A stretch of DNA of 7,663 bases, taken from assembly GCA_004376785.1 (NCBI GenBank), contig SOIY01000296.1, positions 1 through 7,663 on the forward strand, read 5' to 3'. Positions 1 to 5,720 of the stretch are shown here, piece by piece. This DNA comes from Candidatus Stahliibacteriota bacterium. Lineage in GTDB: Bacteria > Hydrothermota > Tepidihabitantia > SM23-42. Positions within the stretch are counted from its first letter, which is position 1. Each line of letters starts with the position of its first letter. The notes beneath the pieces were generated by a model. It was given only the letters and a program-made list of their open reading frames with translations. It was not told the DNA's origin and did not search any database. The position numbers and the translations under genes were made by a program.

Positions 1-17
1 AATGTTTTGAAATTAAG

Positions 18-66
18 AATTTGGTATTTGGATTTTATTTGTAATTTGGTGCTTGGGATTTGGAAC
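18..66 (+). repeat. ATTTGG-rich dispersed intergenic repeat, copy 1
   Basis: The hexamer ATTTGG and close variants recur about five times in this stretch. A related copy lies in reverse orientation at 6831-6880. The two share a perfect 16-base core, ATTTGGATTTTATTTG (26-41 here, complement of 6857-6872), and by hand alignment match at roughly three quarters of positions across about 47 bases. It is non-coding, although an open frame from TTG 53 runs through its end into ribBA. I know of no function. It resembles short intergenic repeats seen in several uncultured bacterial lineages, but that comparison is from memory. Confidence 0.7.
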
Positions 67-86
67 TTACTTAGTTCATCGGGGGG

Positions 87-114
87 TTGACTTTTTCAGA
101 AATTTTAATAGAAT
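87..114 (+). promoter_or_regulatory. Sigma-70-type promoter for ribBA
   Basis: The -35 box is TTGACT (87-92, five of six to consensus) and the -10 box is TAGAAT (109-114, five of six), with a 16-base spacer. Transcription would start about 7-8 bases after the -10, at about 121-122, which is the A of the ribBA ATG. The transcript would then be leaderless or nearly so, which agrees with the lack of a Shine-Dalgarno sequence before this ATG. The start point is inferred, not measured. No FMN riboswitch is apparent in the 121 bases before ribBA. Confidence 0.6.
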
Positions 115-121
115 ATTAATT

Positions 122-1411
122 ATGGTATCAACGATTGAAAAGGGCATAGAGGATATTAAAAAAGGAAAACCAGTAATCGTTGTTGATGACGAAAACCGGG
201 AGAATGAAGGCGATTTTATCGCTGCTGCAGAGAAAGCTACAGCAAAATTAATAAATTTCATGACAAAACATGGACGCGGTCTTATTTGCGTTCCGCTTAC
301 ACAGAAACGGCTTGCAGAGTTAGAGATACCAATCATGGTGCAGGAGAATACAGCTTTACATGGAACACCATTCACTATCAGTGTCGATGTGAAAAAAGGA
401 ACAACGACTGGTATTTCTGCCTTTGATCGAGCCAGGACAGTAAAGGCATTGATTGATATAAAGATAAAGCCTAAAGATTTTGCTCGTCCTGGGCATATCT
501 TTCCTTTAAGGGCGGTAAAAGGTGGGGTTCTGCGCAGGGCAGGTCATACTGAAGCCAGTGTTGATTTAGCAAGGCTTGCTGGTTTTTATTCGGCAGGAGT
601 ACTATGCGAAATAATGGATTCTAATGGCAGAATGGCGCGTCTGCCAAAATTGAGAAAGATTGCCAAACAATTCAATTTACAGATAATAACGATCAAGGAT
701 TTGATTGAATATCGCAGGAAAAAGGAGAAGCTGGTTGAACGCATTCTTGAAACTGCGCTGCCCACAAAATACGCCGAGTTTCGTTTGATCTTATATGAGG
801 ACAGGGTCACCAGAGATCATCATATTGCCCTGGTTCTTGGTAATGTAAGAAATGGAAAGGACATTCTGGTCAGGGTTCATTCCCAATGCCTTACTGGTGA
901 TGTGTTTCATTCGTTGAGATGCGATTGCGGCGACCAGATGGAGGCGGCGCTGAAACTTATTTCAAAGAAAAAGAAAGGTGTTTTTTTATATATGCGGCAG
1001 GAAGGCAGGGGAATTGGTCTGGAAAACAAGTTGAAGGCATATAAATTACAGGATAAAGGTCTTGATACTGTTGAGGCAAATCTGGCATTGGGTTTTCCTG
1101 CCGATTTAAGGGATTACGGGATTGGTGCTCAGATCCTGGTTGATTTGGGGTTGTCGTCTGTAAGGCTTTTAACTAATAATCCCAAAAAAATTATCGGTTT
1201 AGAGGGATATGGGTTGAAAGTGACTAAGCAGATCCCGATTTTCATGGCTCATAAGCATAATGTTTGCTATTTAAAGACTAAAAGGGAAAAGCTTGGCCAT
1301 TTGATACCCGAGTCAGTTTTTGGAAATATAGAGCGTTGTGATCAGGAAAAAAAGGTATTAAAAACCAGAAGCAAAAAAGGAAGAAAAAAAAGAGAGAGGA
1401 AAAATTTATGA
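122..1411 (+). CDS. ribBA: Bifunctional 3,4-dihydroxy-2-butanone-4-phosphate synthase / GTP cyclohydrolase II
   Basis: This 429-residue cytoplasmic enzyme starts both branches of riboflavin synthesis. Residues 1 to about 205 form the RibB domain, converting ribulose 5-phosphate to dihydroxybutanone phosphate and formate; it shows the acidic metal-binding motif DDENRENEGD (22-31), GTTTGIS (93-99), RAGHTEA (139-145) and CEIM (162-165). Residues from about 206 to 395 form the RibA domain, which opens GTP; zinc ligands are C256, C267 and C269, followed by RQEGRGIGL (292-300), DLRDYGIGAQ (328-337) and LLTNNP (349-354). Both domains look complete. The start is ATG 122 because family members begin just before this TIEKGIEDI-like segment; an upstream TTG (53) would add 23 residues read partly from a repeat. 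There is no Shine-Dalgarno sequence. The last 25 or so residues are a Lys/Arg-rich tail absent from most relatives. The stop overlaps the ribH start (ATGA). Confidence 0.97.
   Translation: MVSTIEKGIEDIKKGKPVIVVDDENRENEGDFIAAAEKATAKLINFMTKHGRGLICVPLTQKRLAELEIPIMVQENTALHGTPFTISVDVKKGTTTGISAFDRARTVKALIDIKIKPKDFARPGHIFPLRAVKGGVLRRAGHTEASVDLARLAGFYSAGVLCEIMDSNGRMARLPKLRKIAKQFNLQIITIKDLIEYRRKKEKLVERILETALPTKYAEFRLILYEDRVTRDHHIALVLGNVRNGKDILVRVHSQCLTGDVFHSLRCDCGDQMEAALKLISKKKKGVFLYMRQEGRGIGLENKLKAYKLQDKGLDTVEANLALGFPADLRDYGIGAQILVDLGLSSVRLLTNNPKKIIGLEGYGLKVTKQIPIFMAHKHNVCYLKTKREKLGHLIPESVFGNIERCDQEKKVLKTRSKKGRKKRERKNL
1384..1391 (+). other. A8 homopolymer at the ribBA 3' end, possible slippage site
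   Basis: Eight consecutive A's lie 17 bases before the ribH ATG, in the ribBA reading frame as A|AAA|AAA|A. A one-base backward slip, or one extra A added in transcription, shifts reading into the ribH frame. No stop occurs between the run and ATG 1408, so the product would be an in-frame RibBA-RibH fusion. A runs of this kind cause slippage in some bacterial genes, the dnaX type being the known example. No stimulating RNA structure was recognised. Use of the site is hypothetical. Confidence 0.3.
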
Positions 1412-1887
1412 AAGAAATAAAAGGAAATTTAATAGGTAGAGGCAGAAAGTTTGCGATAGTCATTTCTCGGTTTAATGAATTTATCTCAAAAAGATTGCTT
1501 GATGGTGCAGTTGATTGTTTGACTAGACACGGAGTCGGTGGACAGGATATAGCTATCTACTGGACACCAGGTAGTTTTGAGATTCCTGGTGTTGCACGCA
1601 GAATAAAAAATATGAAATATGATTGTGTTCTCTGCCTTGGCGCCATAATAAGGGGTGATACGCCCCATTTTGAATATATCACAAGCGAAGTGATAAAAGG
1701 CATTGCGACACTTAATTTGGAAACGGGGACACCATTTGTTTATGGTATAATCACTGCTGATACTACAGATCAGGCTGTTGAGCGGGCAGGAACAAAAATG
1801 GGGAATAAAGGTTGGGATGCAGCGATAACAGGATTGGAGCTTGTTGATCTTTATTCAAAGATAAACCCTGTTAGAAAACGCGGATAG
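1408..1887 (+). CDS. ribH: 6,7-dimethyl-8-ribityllumazine synthase (RibH)
   Basis: RibH condenses dihydroxybutanone phosphate, made by the preceding gene product, with the ribitylamino-pyrimidine to form lumazine, the penultimate step to riboflavin. Its 159 residues are the normal family length. Motifs run in order: SRFNEFI (20-26, F22 stacks on the pyrimidine), TPGSFEIP (53-60), GAIIRGDTPHFEY (78-90, H87 matches the catalytic histidine), TADTTDQAVERAG (116-128) and GNKGWDAA (132-139). Members of the family assemble into pentamers or 60-subunit shells; which applies here cannot be told. ATG 1408 overlaps the ribBA stop by four bases and has a purine-rich Shine-Dalgarno (AGGA at 1397-1400, seven bases upstream), so the two genes are probably translationally coupled. 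Riboflavin synthase, the next enzyme, is not in the window. Confidence 0.97.
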   Translation: MKEIKGNLIGRGRKFAIVISRFNEFISKRLLDGAVDCLTRHGVGGQDIAIYWTPGSFEIPGVARRIKNMKYDCVLCLGAIIRGDTPHFEYITSEVIKGIATLNLETGTPFVYGIITADTTDQAVERAGTKMGNKGWDAAITGLELVDLYSKINPVRKRG

Positions 1888-1924
1888 AACATTGAGCCAT
1901 GACCGAAATGTTGGATTTTCTAAC
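1870..1924 (+). other. Nested inverted repeat (RNA hairpin) across the ribH-nusB junction
   Basis: GTTAGAAAA (1870-1878) pairs perfectly with TTTTCTAAC (1916-1924). Inside it AACATT (1888-1893) pairs with AATGTT (1907-1912) around a 13-base loop. The outer stem includes the last codons of ribH, and the structure ends four bases before the probable nusB Shine-Dalgarno (GGTGA, 1929-1933). No T tract follows, so it is not an ordinary intrinsic terminator. It could tune nusB translation or protect a processed end. A nine-base pair this close can arise by chance, so this is tentative. Confidence 0.4.
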
Positions 1925-1937
1925 GATGGTGAACTAG

Positions 1938-2354
1938 ATGGGTCGAAGATTGGCGCGCGAAATTGCTTTAAAAATTCTATATCGTTATGAAGAAGGAGAT
2001 ACAAACTTGCCCGGTATTTTACGTGGGATTTTAGAAGAAAAAGAATACAAGAATAGTGATAAAGAATTCTGTAGACATCTGGCAGAACAGACGGTCAATA
2101 ATTTAGATACAATAGATGAACATATAATAAAGGTTTTAAAGAATTGGCCATTTGATCGTATTTCAGTAATTGATAAAACAATCCTTCGCCTTGGCACTTG
2201 CGAGATTCTATATTTCAACGACATTCCAGTTCAGGTGTCAATTAACGAAGCGATTGAGATTGCAAAAAAATACGGTGGTAGTGAATCCGGTAAATTTATT
2301 AATGGCGTTCTTGACGCCGTAAAGAAGAATTATGAAAGTAGCAATAATAAGTGA
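1938..2354 (+). CDS. nusB: Transcription antitermination factor NusB
   Basis: NusB binds boxA RNA together with ribosomal protein S10 (NusE) and helps RNA polymerase read through rRNA operons. The 138 residues match the all-helical family at its usual size. The N-terminal RRLAREIALKILY (3-15) is the arginine-rich first helix that contacts RNA. NWPFDRISVIDKTILRLGTCEIL (69-91) and IPVQVSINEAIEIAKKYG (96-113), followed by SGKFINGVLDAV (117-128), are the conserved C-terminal core. The start ATG 1938 has a short-spaced GGTGA upstream and directly follows a TAG. ribH-nusB adjacency is a widely conserved arrangement and supports both calls. The 3' end overlaps the next gene by 23 bases, so the two are likely co-transcribed. 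Confidence 0.96.
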   Translation: MGRRLAREIALKILYRYEEGDTNLPGILRGILEEKEYKNSDKEFCRHLAEQTVNNLDTIDEHIIKVLKNWPFDRISVIDKTILRLGTCEILYFNDIPVQVSINEAIEIAKKYGGSESGKFINGVLDAVKKNYESSNNK

Positions 2355-3060
2355 TATTCATTCAAATTTAGAGGCGTTGCAAACGGTTATAAAAGATATT
2401 AAGAAAAGGCGTATCAAGAGGATTTTTTGTCTTGGAGATTTAGTGGGTTATGGAGCGAATCCAAATGAATGTATAGAATTATGTATGAGGGAAGCCAAAA
2501 GTATGGTGGCGGGAAACCATGATTGGGCGGCTATTGGAAAAACAGATATTTCTGTTTTTAATCCAGTCGCTGCTGAGGCAATACGCTGGACCAAAAAAAG
2601 TATTAGTAAAAATAACTTTAACAAATTGAGTAAGCTTAAGCTGACTGAAACAATAGAGGGTATACTATTAGTACATGCTTCACCACAAAAACCTGAACAA
2701 TGGGACTATCTGTTTGCTTTAGATGAATTCAAAAGACAGTTTGAGTTTTTCAAGTCGCAGGTTTGTTTTGTAGGGCACTCTCATATTCCAAGCGCAGTGT
2801 TTCAGGATGCTAATGGATACACTGATTTTTTAGGAGATAATCTTTTTCCATTAATTGATAACAGAAAATACATAATAAATATCGGTAGCGTAGGCCAACC
2901 AAGAGATCTTGATCCCAGAGCAAGTTATGCAATATACGATGGCAATAATAAATCGATTGAAATTGTCCGATTGAATTACAATATTCCTCTGGCACAGCAG
3001 AAGATAATTGATGCAGGATTGCCTGAAGTACTTGCTGAAAGGTTGTTGGCTGGTAGATAA
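2332..3060 (+). CDS. Calcineurin-type metallophosphoesterase, substrate unknown
   Basis: This 242-residue protein has the full dimetal phosphoesterase signature in order: SDIHSN (7-12, metal ligands D8 and H10), GDLVGYG (35-41, D36), GNHD (61-64, N62 and H63), VHASP (114-118, H115) and GHSHIP (148-153, H149 and H151). All expected ligands are present, so it should be an active Mn/Fe-type hydrolase. The GDLVGYGANPNECI and INIGSVGQPRD (182-192) segments resemble the YfcE/ApaH-like branch of small bacterial phosphodiesterases. I see no signal peptide or membrane segment, so it is probably cytoplasmic. The substrate (phosphodiester, dinucleotide or phosphoprotein) cannot be read from sequence. 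It starts inside nusB with a weak AAGAAG ribosome site (2322-2327) and sits between nusB and the chaperone promoter, which gives no firm functional clue. Confidence 0.9.
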   Translation: MKVAIISDIHSNLEALQTVIKDIKKRRIKRIFCLGDLVGYGANPNECIELCMREAKSMVAGNHDWAAIGKTDISVFNPVAAEAIRWTKKSISKNNFNKLSKLKLTETIEGILLVHASPQKPEQWDYLFALDEFKRQFEFFKSQVCFVGHSHIPSAVFQDANGYTDFLGDNLFPLIDNRKYIINIGSVGQPRDLDPRASYAIYDGNNKSIEIVRLNYNIPLAQQKIIDAGLPEVLAERLLAGR

Positions 3061-3078
3061 TTGGGTTTATGTTGTTAA

Positions 3079-3107
3079 TTGATCATTTTTTGATATTTGT
3101 ATATAAT
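3079..3107 (+). promoter_or_regulatory. Sigma-70-type promoter for grpE-dnaK
   Basis: A perfect -10 box TATAAT (3102-3107) lies 17 bases downstream of TTGATC (3079-3084, four of six to the -35 consensus). The predicted start is near A3114, giving a 5' leader of about 56 bases before grpE. The sequence matches housekeeping sigma better than a sigma-32-type heat-shock promoter. No CIRCE element (TTAGCACTC-N9-GAGTGCTAA) is visible between 3061 and 3170, so HrcA control is not supported here. Confidence 0.65.
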
Positions 3108-3130
3108 AAACTTAAAGAATAGATTTACTG

Positions 3131-3143
3131 TCTAAATTTTAGA
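3131..3143 (+). promoter_or_regulatory. Palindrome in the grpE leader, possible operator
   Basis: TCTAAA-T-TTTAGA is a perfect 13-base palindrome between the predicted transcription start (about 3114) and the grpE ribosome site. A partial related pair, TAGA (3120-3123) with TCTA (3131-3134), overlaps it. Its position suits a repressor operator or a weak RNA hairpin. AT-rich palindromes of this size are common by chance, so the role is speculative. Confidence 0.3.
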
Positions 3144-3157
3144 ATAATTTTTTGTTT

Positions 3158-3163
3158 AGGAGA
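3158..3163 (+). promoter_or_regulatory. Ribosome binding site of grpE
   Basis: AGGAGA sits six bases before ATG 3170. This fixes the grpE start at 3170 rather than at the in-frame TTG 3152, which lies upstream of the site itself. Confidence 0.85.
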
Positions 3164-3169
3164 AAAGCA

Positions 3170-3691
3170 ATGAAAAAAAAGGGTCCAGTGACCAGATTAA
3201 AAGAAGAGATTGAAGAAAAAAATAAACAGGTGGAAGAATTAAATGATAAATATCTAAGGGTATATGCTGATTTGGATAATTATCGTAAGCAAATGCAAAA
3301 AAAGATGGAAGACTACAGGAGATCTTATGAGATTGAATTCTTCAATAAGATTATTCCGATCCTGGATAGTTTTGACAGGGCATTGAGTGGTGCTGAGTTT
3401 AATGCAAATTTTGATAATTTTTACAAGGGCGTTGAGATTATACACAGACAGTTAAAGGAAGCTCTGAAATCACTTGGTTTAATTGAATTTTCAGGGCTTG
3501 GTGAGGTTTTTGATCCGAGTCGACATGAAGCAGTGGCAACTGTGTCAACTGATGAGCAGCCAGAGGACATTATTGTTGAGGAAATTAGTAAGGGATATAT
3601 TGTTGACGACCGCGTAATTAAACCAGCGAAAGTATATGTTTCTAAACAAAAAGAAGGAGGTCAAGAAGATGGCGAAAATAATAGGGATTGA
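3170..3691 (+). CDS. grpE: Nucleotide exchange factor GrpE
   Basis: GrpE is a dimeric cytoplasmic cochaperone that releases ADP from DnaK and so restarts its substrate-binding cycle. The protein is 173 residues, somewhat shorter than the E. coli form because the acidic N-terminal extension is nearly absent. Residues 8 to about 55 are rich in charged heptads and should form the long paired helix (coiled coil), including YLRVYADLDNYRKQ (28-41). IIPILDSFDRAL (61-72) and KGVEIIHRQLKEAL (86-99) are the conserved helical segments. The C-terminal beta domain that contacts DnaK shows GEVFDPSRHEAV (111-122) and KGYIVDDRVIKPAKVYV (141-157). The tail is Glu/Gly/Asn-rich and probably disordered. It overlaps dnaK by 23 bases and shares its promoter. 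hrcA, often the upstream neighbour, is replaced by a phosphoesterase gene. Confidence 0.96.
   Translation: MKKKGPVTRLKEEIEEKNKQVEELNDKYLRVYADLDNYRKQMQKKMEDYRRSYEIEFFNKIIPILDSFDRALSGAEFNANFDNFYKGVEIIHRQLKEALKSLGLIEFSGLGEVFDPSRHEAVATVSTDEQPEDIIVEEISKGYIVDDRVIKPAKVYVSKQKEGGQEDGENNRD
3654..3660 (+). promoter_or_regulatory. Ribosome binding site of dnaK
   Basis: AAGGAGG, nearly ideal, lies eight bases before ATG 3669 and inside the grpE coding region. It sets the dnaK start at 3669, not at the in-frame codon at 3636, and is the strongest ribosome site in the window, fitting a highly expressed chaperone. Confidence 0.9.
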
Positions 3692-5627
3692 TTTAGGAAC
3701 TACAAATTCATGTGTTGCTGTAATGGAAGGTGGACAGCCGACTGTTATTCCCAATCCAGAAGGCAGTAGAACCACACCTTCGATTGTAGCATTTACGAAG
3801 ACCGGTGAGAGGTTAATTGGTCCATTAGCAAAGAGGCAGGCAATCACTAATCCTGAAAACACCGTATCTTCGATTAAACGTTTTATGGGCAGAAGGTATA
3901 GTGAGATTACGAATGAAATAGCACGGTTTCCTTTTAAGATAGTGGAACACGATAATGGTGATGCCTGGGTTGAAGCTGGTAGTAAACAATATTCACCCCC
4001 GGAAATATCCGCAATGATTTTACAGTATTTAAAACAATCGGCAGAGGCATACCTTGGCGAAAAGGTGACAAAAGCGGTTATTACTGTTCCAGCATATTTT
4101 AATGATTCCCAACGTCAGGCAACTAAGGATGCCGGTAAAATAGCAGGTCTTGAGGTGATGCGAATAATTAATGAACCTACAGCTTCTGCATTGGCATATG
4201 GACTTGAAAAGAAAAAAACCGAAAAGATTGCAATTTATGATTTTGGTGGTGGAACATTTGATATATCTATTTTAGAAATTGAGGAGAATGTTTTCGAAGT
4301 TAAATCTACAAATGGTGATACGCATCTGGGTGGCGATGACCTGGATGAAAGAATCATGAATTATATTGCAGAAGAGTTTTTGAAGGAACACGATATAGAT
4401 CTACGCAAGGATCTTACTGCATTACAGAGAATGAAAGAGGCTGCGGAAAAGGCAAAATGTGAACTCTCCAGTGTTATGGAGACGACGATTAGTCTTCCAT
4501 TTATTGGTTCTGATAAGGACAAAACACCACTTCATTTAGAGATGAAGATGACTCGAGCAAAACTCGAATCTCTGGTTAATGATCTGGTTCAACGTTCTAT
4601 ACCACCGTGTAAACAGGCACTTTTGGATGTAAAACCAGATGGAATTCAACCCTCAGAAATCAATGAAGTTATCCTTGTTGGTGGTCAGACAAGAATGCCA
4701 TTGGTTCAAAAGGTCGTTCGTGAGTTATTCGGCAAAGAACCCCATAAAGGAATTAATCCTGACGAAGTGGTTGCAATTGGTGCAGCAATACAGGCTGCAG
4801 TTCTGAGTGGCGAAAAGAAGGATATTCTTCTGCTGGACGTTACACCATTAACCCTCGGTATTGAAACTTTGGGTGCGGTTAGGACTGAGATAATTCCTCG
4901 AAATACTACTATTCCTACAAGAAAGGCTCAAATATTTAGTACAGCCGAAGATAATCAGACTGCAGTTACTGTTCATGTACTGCAGGGTGAAAGGCCTATG
5001 GCAAACCAGAACCGAACACTTGGCAAATTTGATCTGTATGGTATACCTCCAGCTCCAAGGGGCATACCACAGGTTGAAGTTACATTTGATATAGACGCAA
5101 ATGGTATTCTACATGTTTCGGCAAAGGATATGGGCACTGGTAAAGAACAGAAGATCAAGATTACTGCTTCAAGTGGATTGTCAAAAGAAGAGGTTGAAAG
5201 GATGGTTCAAGAGGGAGAAGAGCATACGGCTGAGGACAGAAAACAGAAGGAATTGATTGATATTAGAAACCAGGCAGACGGCGTTATTTACTCAGTAGAA
5301 AAGACACTCAAGGATTATGGTGAGAAGATTTCATTTGAAGAACGTAGTGAAATTAGCAAAAAACTTGAGGATTTAAAAAAGAAAAAAGACGAAACTGATA
5401 TTGCAGTCATCAAACAGGCAATTGATGATCTGCAGCAGTCGGTTTATAAACTATCTGAAGCAGTATACAAAGGTGCGGCACAGGCTCAGCAGGCAGCTGC
5501 TGAAGGAGAACAGCCTCAGGAACCTTCAAAAGCAGAACCAGAAAAAGAACAAAAAGAGGAAGCGCCAGGAGCACAAGAAGGCACTGAATATCGAGTAGTT
5601 GATGAGGAACCGGATACAGATAACTGA
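3669..5627 (+). CDS. dnaK: Molecular chaperone DnaK (Hsp70)
   Basis: DnaK binds exposed hydrophobic segments of unfolded proteins in an ATP-driven cycle with DnaJ and GrpE. The 652 residues are full length. The ATPase domain (1 to about 382) has IGIDLGTTNS (5-14), catalytic K70, VPAYFNDSQRQATKDAG (140-156), IYDFGGGTFDIS (189-200) and VILVGGQTRMP (334-344). The segment around 75-100 (with NGDAWVE at 96-102) is the insert characteristic of diderm DnaKs. The linker DILLLD (385-390) leads to the beta-sandwich substrate domain (391 to about 504), where L401 and A426 match the E. coli arch residues M404 and A429. The helical lid follows, then a low-complexity Gln/Ala/Glu tail (about 602-636) ending in acidic VVDEEPDTDN. 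The loop GAVRTEII (402-409) departs from the usual GGVMT pattern. A strong ribosome site precedes it. Confidence 0.98.
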   Translation: MAKIIGIDLGTTNSCVAVMEGGQPTVIPNPEGSRTTPSIVAFTKTGERLIGPLAKRQAITNPENTVSSIKRFMGRRYSEITNEIARFPFKIVEHDNGDAWVEAGSKQYSPPEISAMILQYLKQSAEAYLGEKVTKAVITVPAYFNDSQRQATKDAGKIAGLEVMRIINEPTASALAYGLEKKKTEKIAIYDFGGGTFDISILEIEENVFEVKSTNGDTHLGGDDLDERIMNYIAEEFLKEHDIDLRKDLTALQRMKEAAEKAKCELSSVMETTISLPFIGSDKDKTPLHLEMKMTRAKLESLVNDLVQRSIPPCKQALLDVKPDGIQPSEINEVILVGGQTRMPLVQKVVRELFGKEPHKGINPDEVVAIGAAIQAAVLSGEKKDILLLDVTPLTLGIETLGAVRTEIIPRNTTIPTRKAQIFSTAEDNQTAVTVHVLQGERPMANQNRTLGKFDLYGIPPAPRGIPQVEVTFDIDANGILHVSAKDMGTGKEQKIKITASSGLSKEEVERMVQEGEEHTAEDRKQKELIDIRNQADGVIYSVEKTLKDYGEKISFEERSEISKKLEDLKKKKDETDIAVIKQAIDDLQQSVYKLSEAVYKGAAQAQQAAAEGEQPQEPSKAEPEKEQKEEAPGAQEGTEYRVVDEEPDTDN

Positions 5628-5632
5628 TAGCA

Positions 5633-5660
5633 GATGATAGATGATTGATGAAAGATGAAT
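5633..5660 (+). repeat. Four tandem heptamers GATGAWW after dnaK
   Basis: GATGATA, GATGATT, GATGAAA and GATGAAT follow one another without gaps, starting five bases after the dnaK stop. The phase is seven bases, so it is not coding. Such simple repeats can arise by slippage. I see no hairpin or terminator here. Confidence 0.75.
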
Positions 5661-5665
5661 TTCAA

Positions 5666-5719
5666 AATCTGTGTATATCAGTGTCTGCCGTAGGTAGATA
5701 ATCCGTGTGATCTGTGTAG
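5666..5719 (+). repeat. Degenerate ATCTGTGTA-type repeat before dnaJ
   Basis: AATCTGTGTA (5666-5675), TATCAGTGTC (5676-5685), AATCCGTGTG (5700-5709) and ATCTGTGTAG (5710-5719) share the pattern ATCNGTGT. The last copy ends one base before the dnaJ ATG, so it occupies the place where a Shine-Dalgarno sequence should be. Similar ATCCGTGT/ATCTGTGT intergenic repeats are, from memory, widespread in some uncultured bacterial genomes. Confidence 0.65.
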
Positions 5720-5720
5720 T

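Noticed and set aside
53..121. Upstream TTG start that would lengthen RibBA by 23 residues
   Set aside because: The extension is read from the intergenic repeat and across the promoter, has no ribosome site, and family members start at the residue encoded by ATG 122.
1..121. FMN riboswitch upstream of ribBA
   Set aside because: The region is mainly ATTTGG repeat plus promoter, and no conserved RFN-type paired segments were recognised. The window starts too close to exclude a distant upstream leader.
76..375. Reverse-strand open frames over ribBA and other genes
   Set aside because: They are antisense shadows of well-conserved genes, without recognisable motifs or start signals.
3152..3169. 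TTG start for GrpE six codons upstream
   Set aside because: The AGGAGA ribosome site lies downstream of this codon and is correctly spaced for ATG 3170.
3173..3180. A8 run at the grpE start as a slippage control
   Set aside because: Lysine codons after the start codon are common in AT-rich genes, and slippage here would simply destroy the frame without giving a useful alternative product.
3636..3668. Start of DnaK 11 codons upstream
   Set aside because: The near-ideal AAGGAGG at 3654-3660 and the canonical MAKIIGIDLG start both place it at 3669.
2332..3691. Identical 23-base overlaps at nusB/phosphoesterase and grpE/dnaK
   Set aside because: The overlap sequences are unrelated, so the equal length is most likely coincidence.
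5401..5598. 65-residue open frame inside dnaK on the same strand
   Set aside because: It is a shifted reading of the low-complexity Gln/Ala/Glu-coding tail of dnaK, with no ribosome site or family resemblance.
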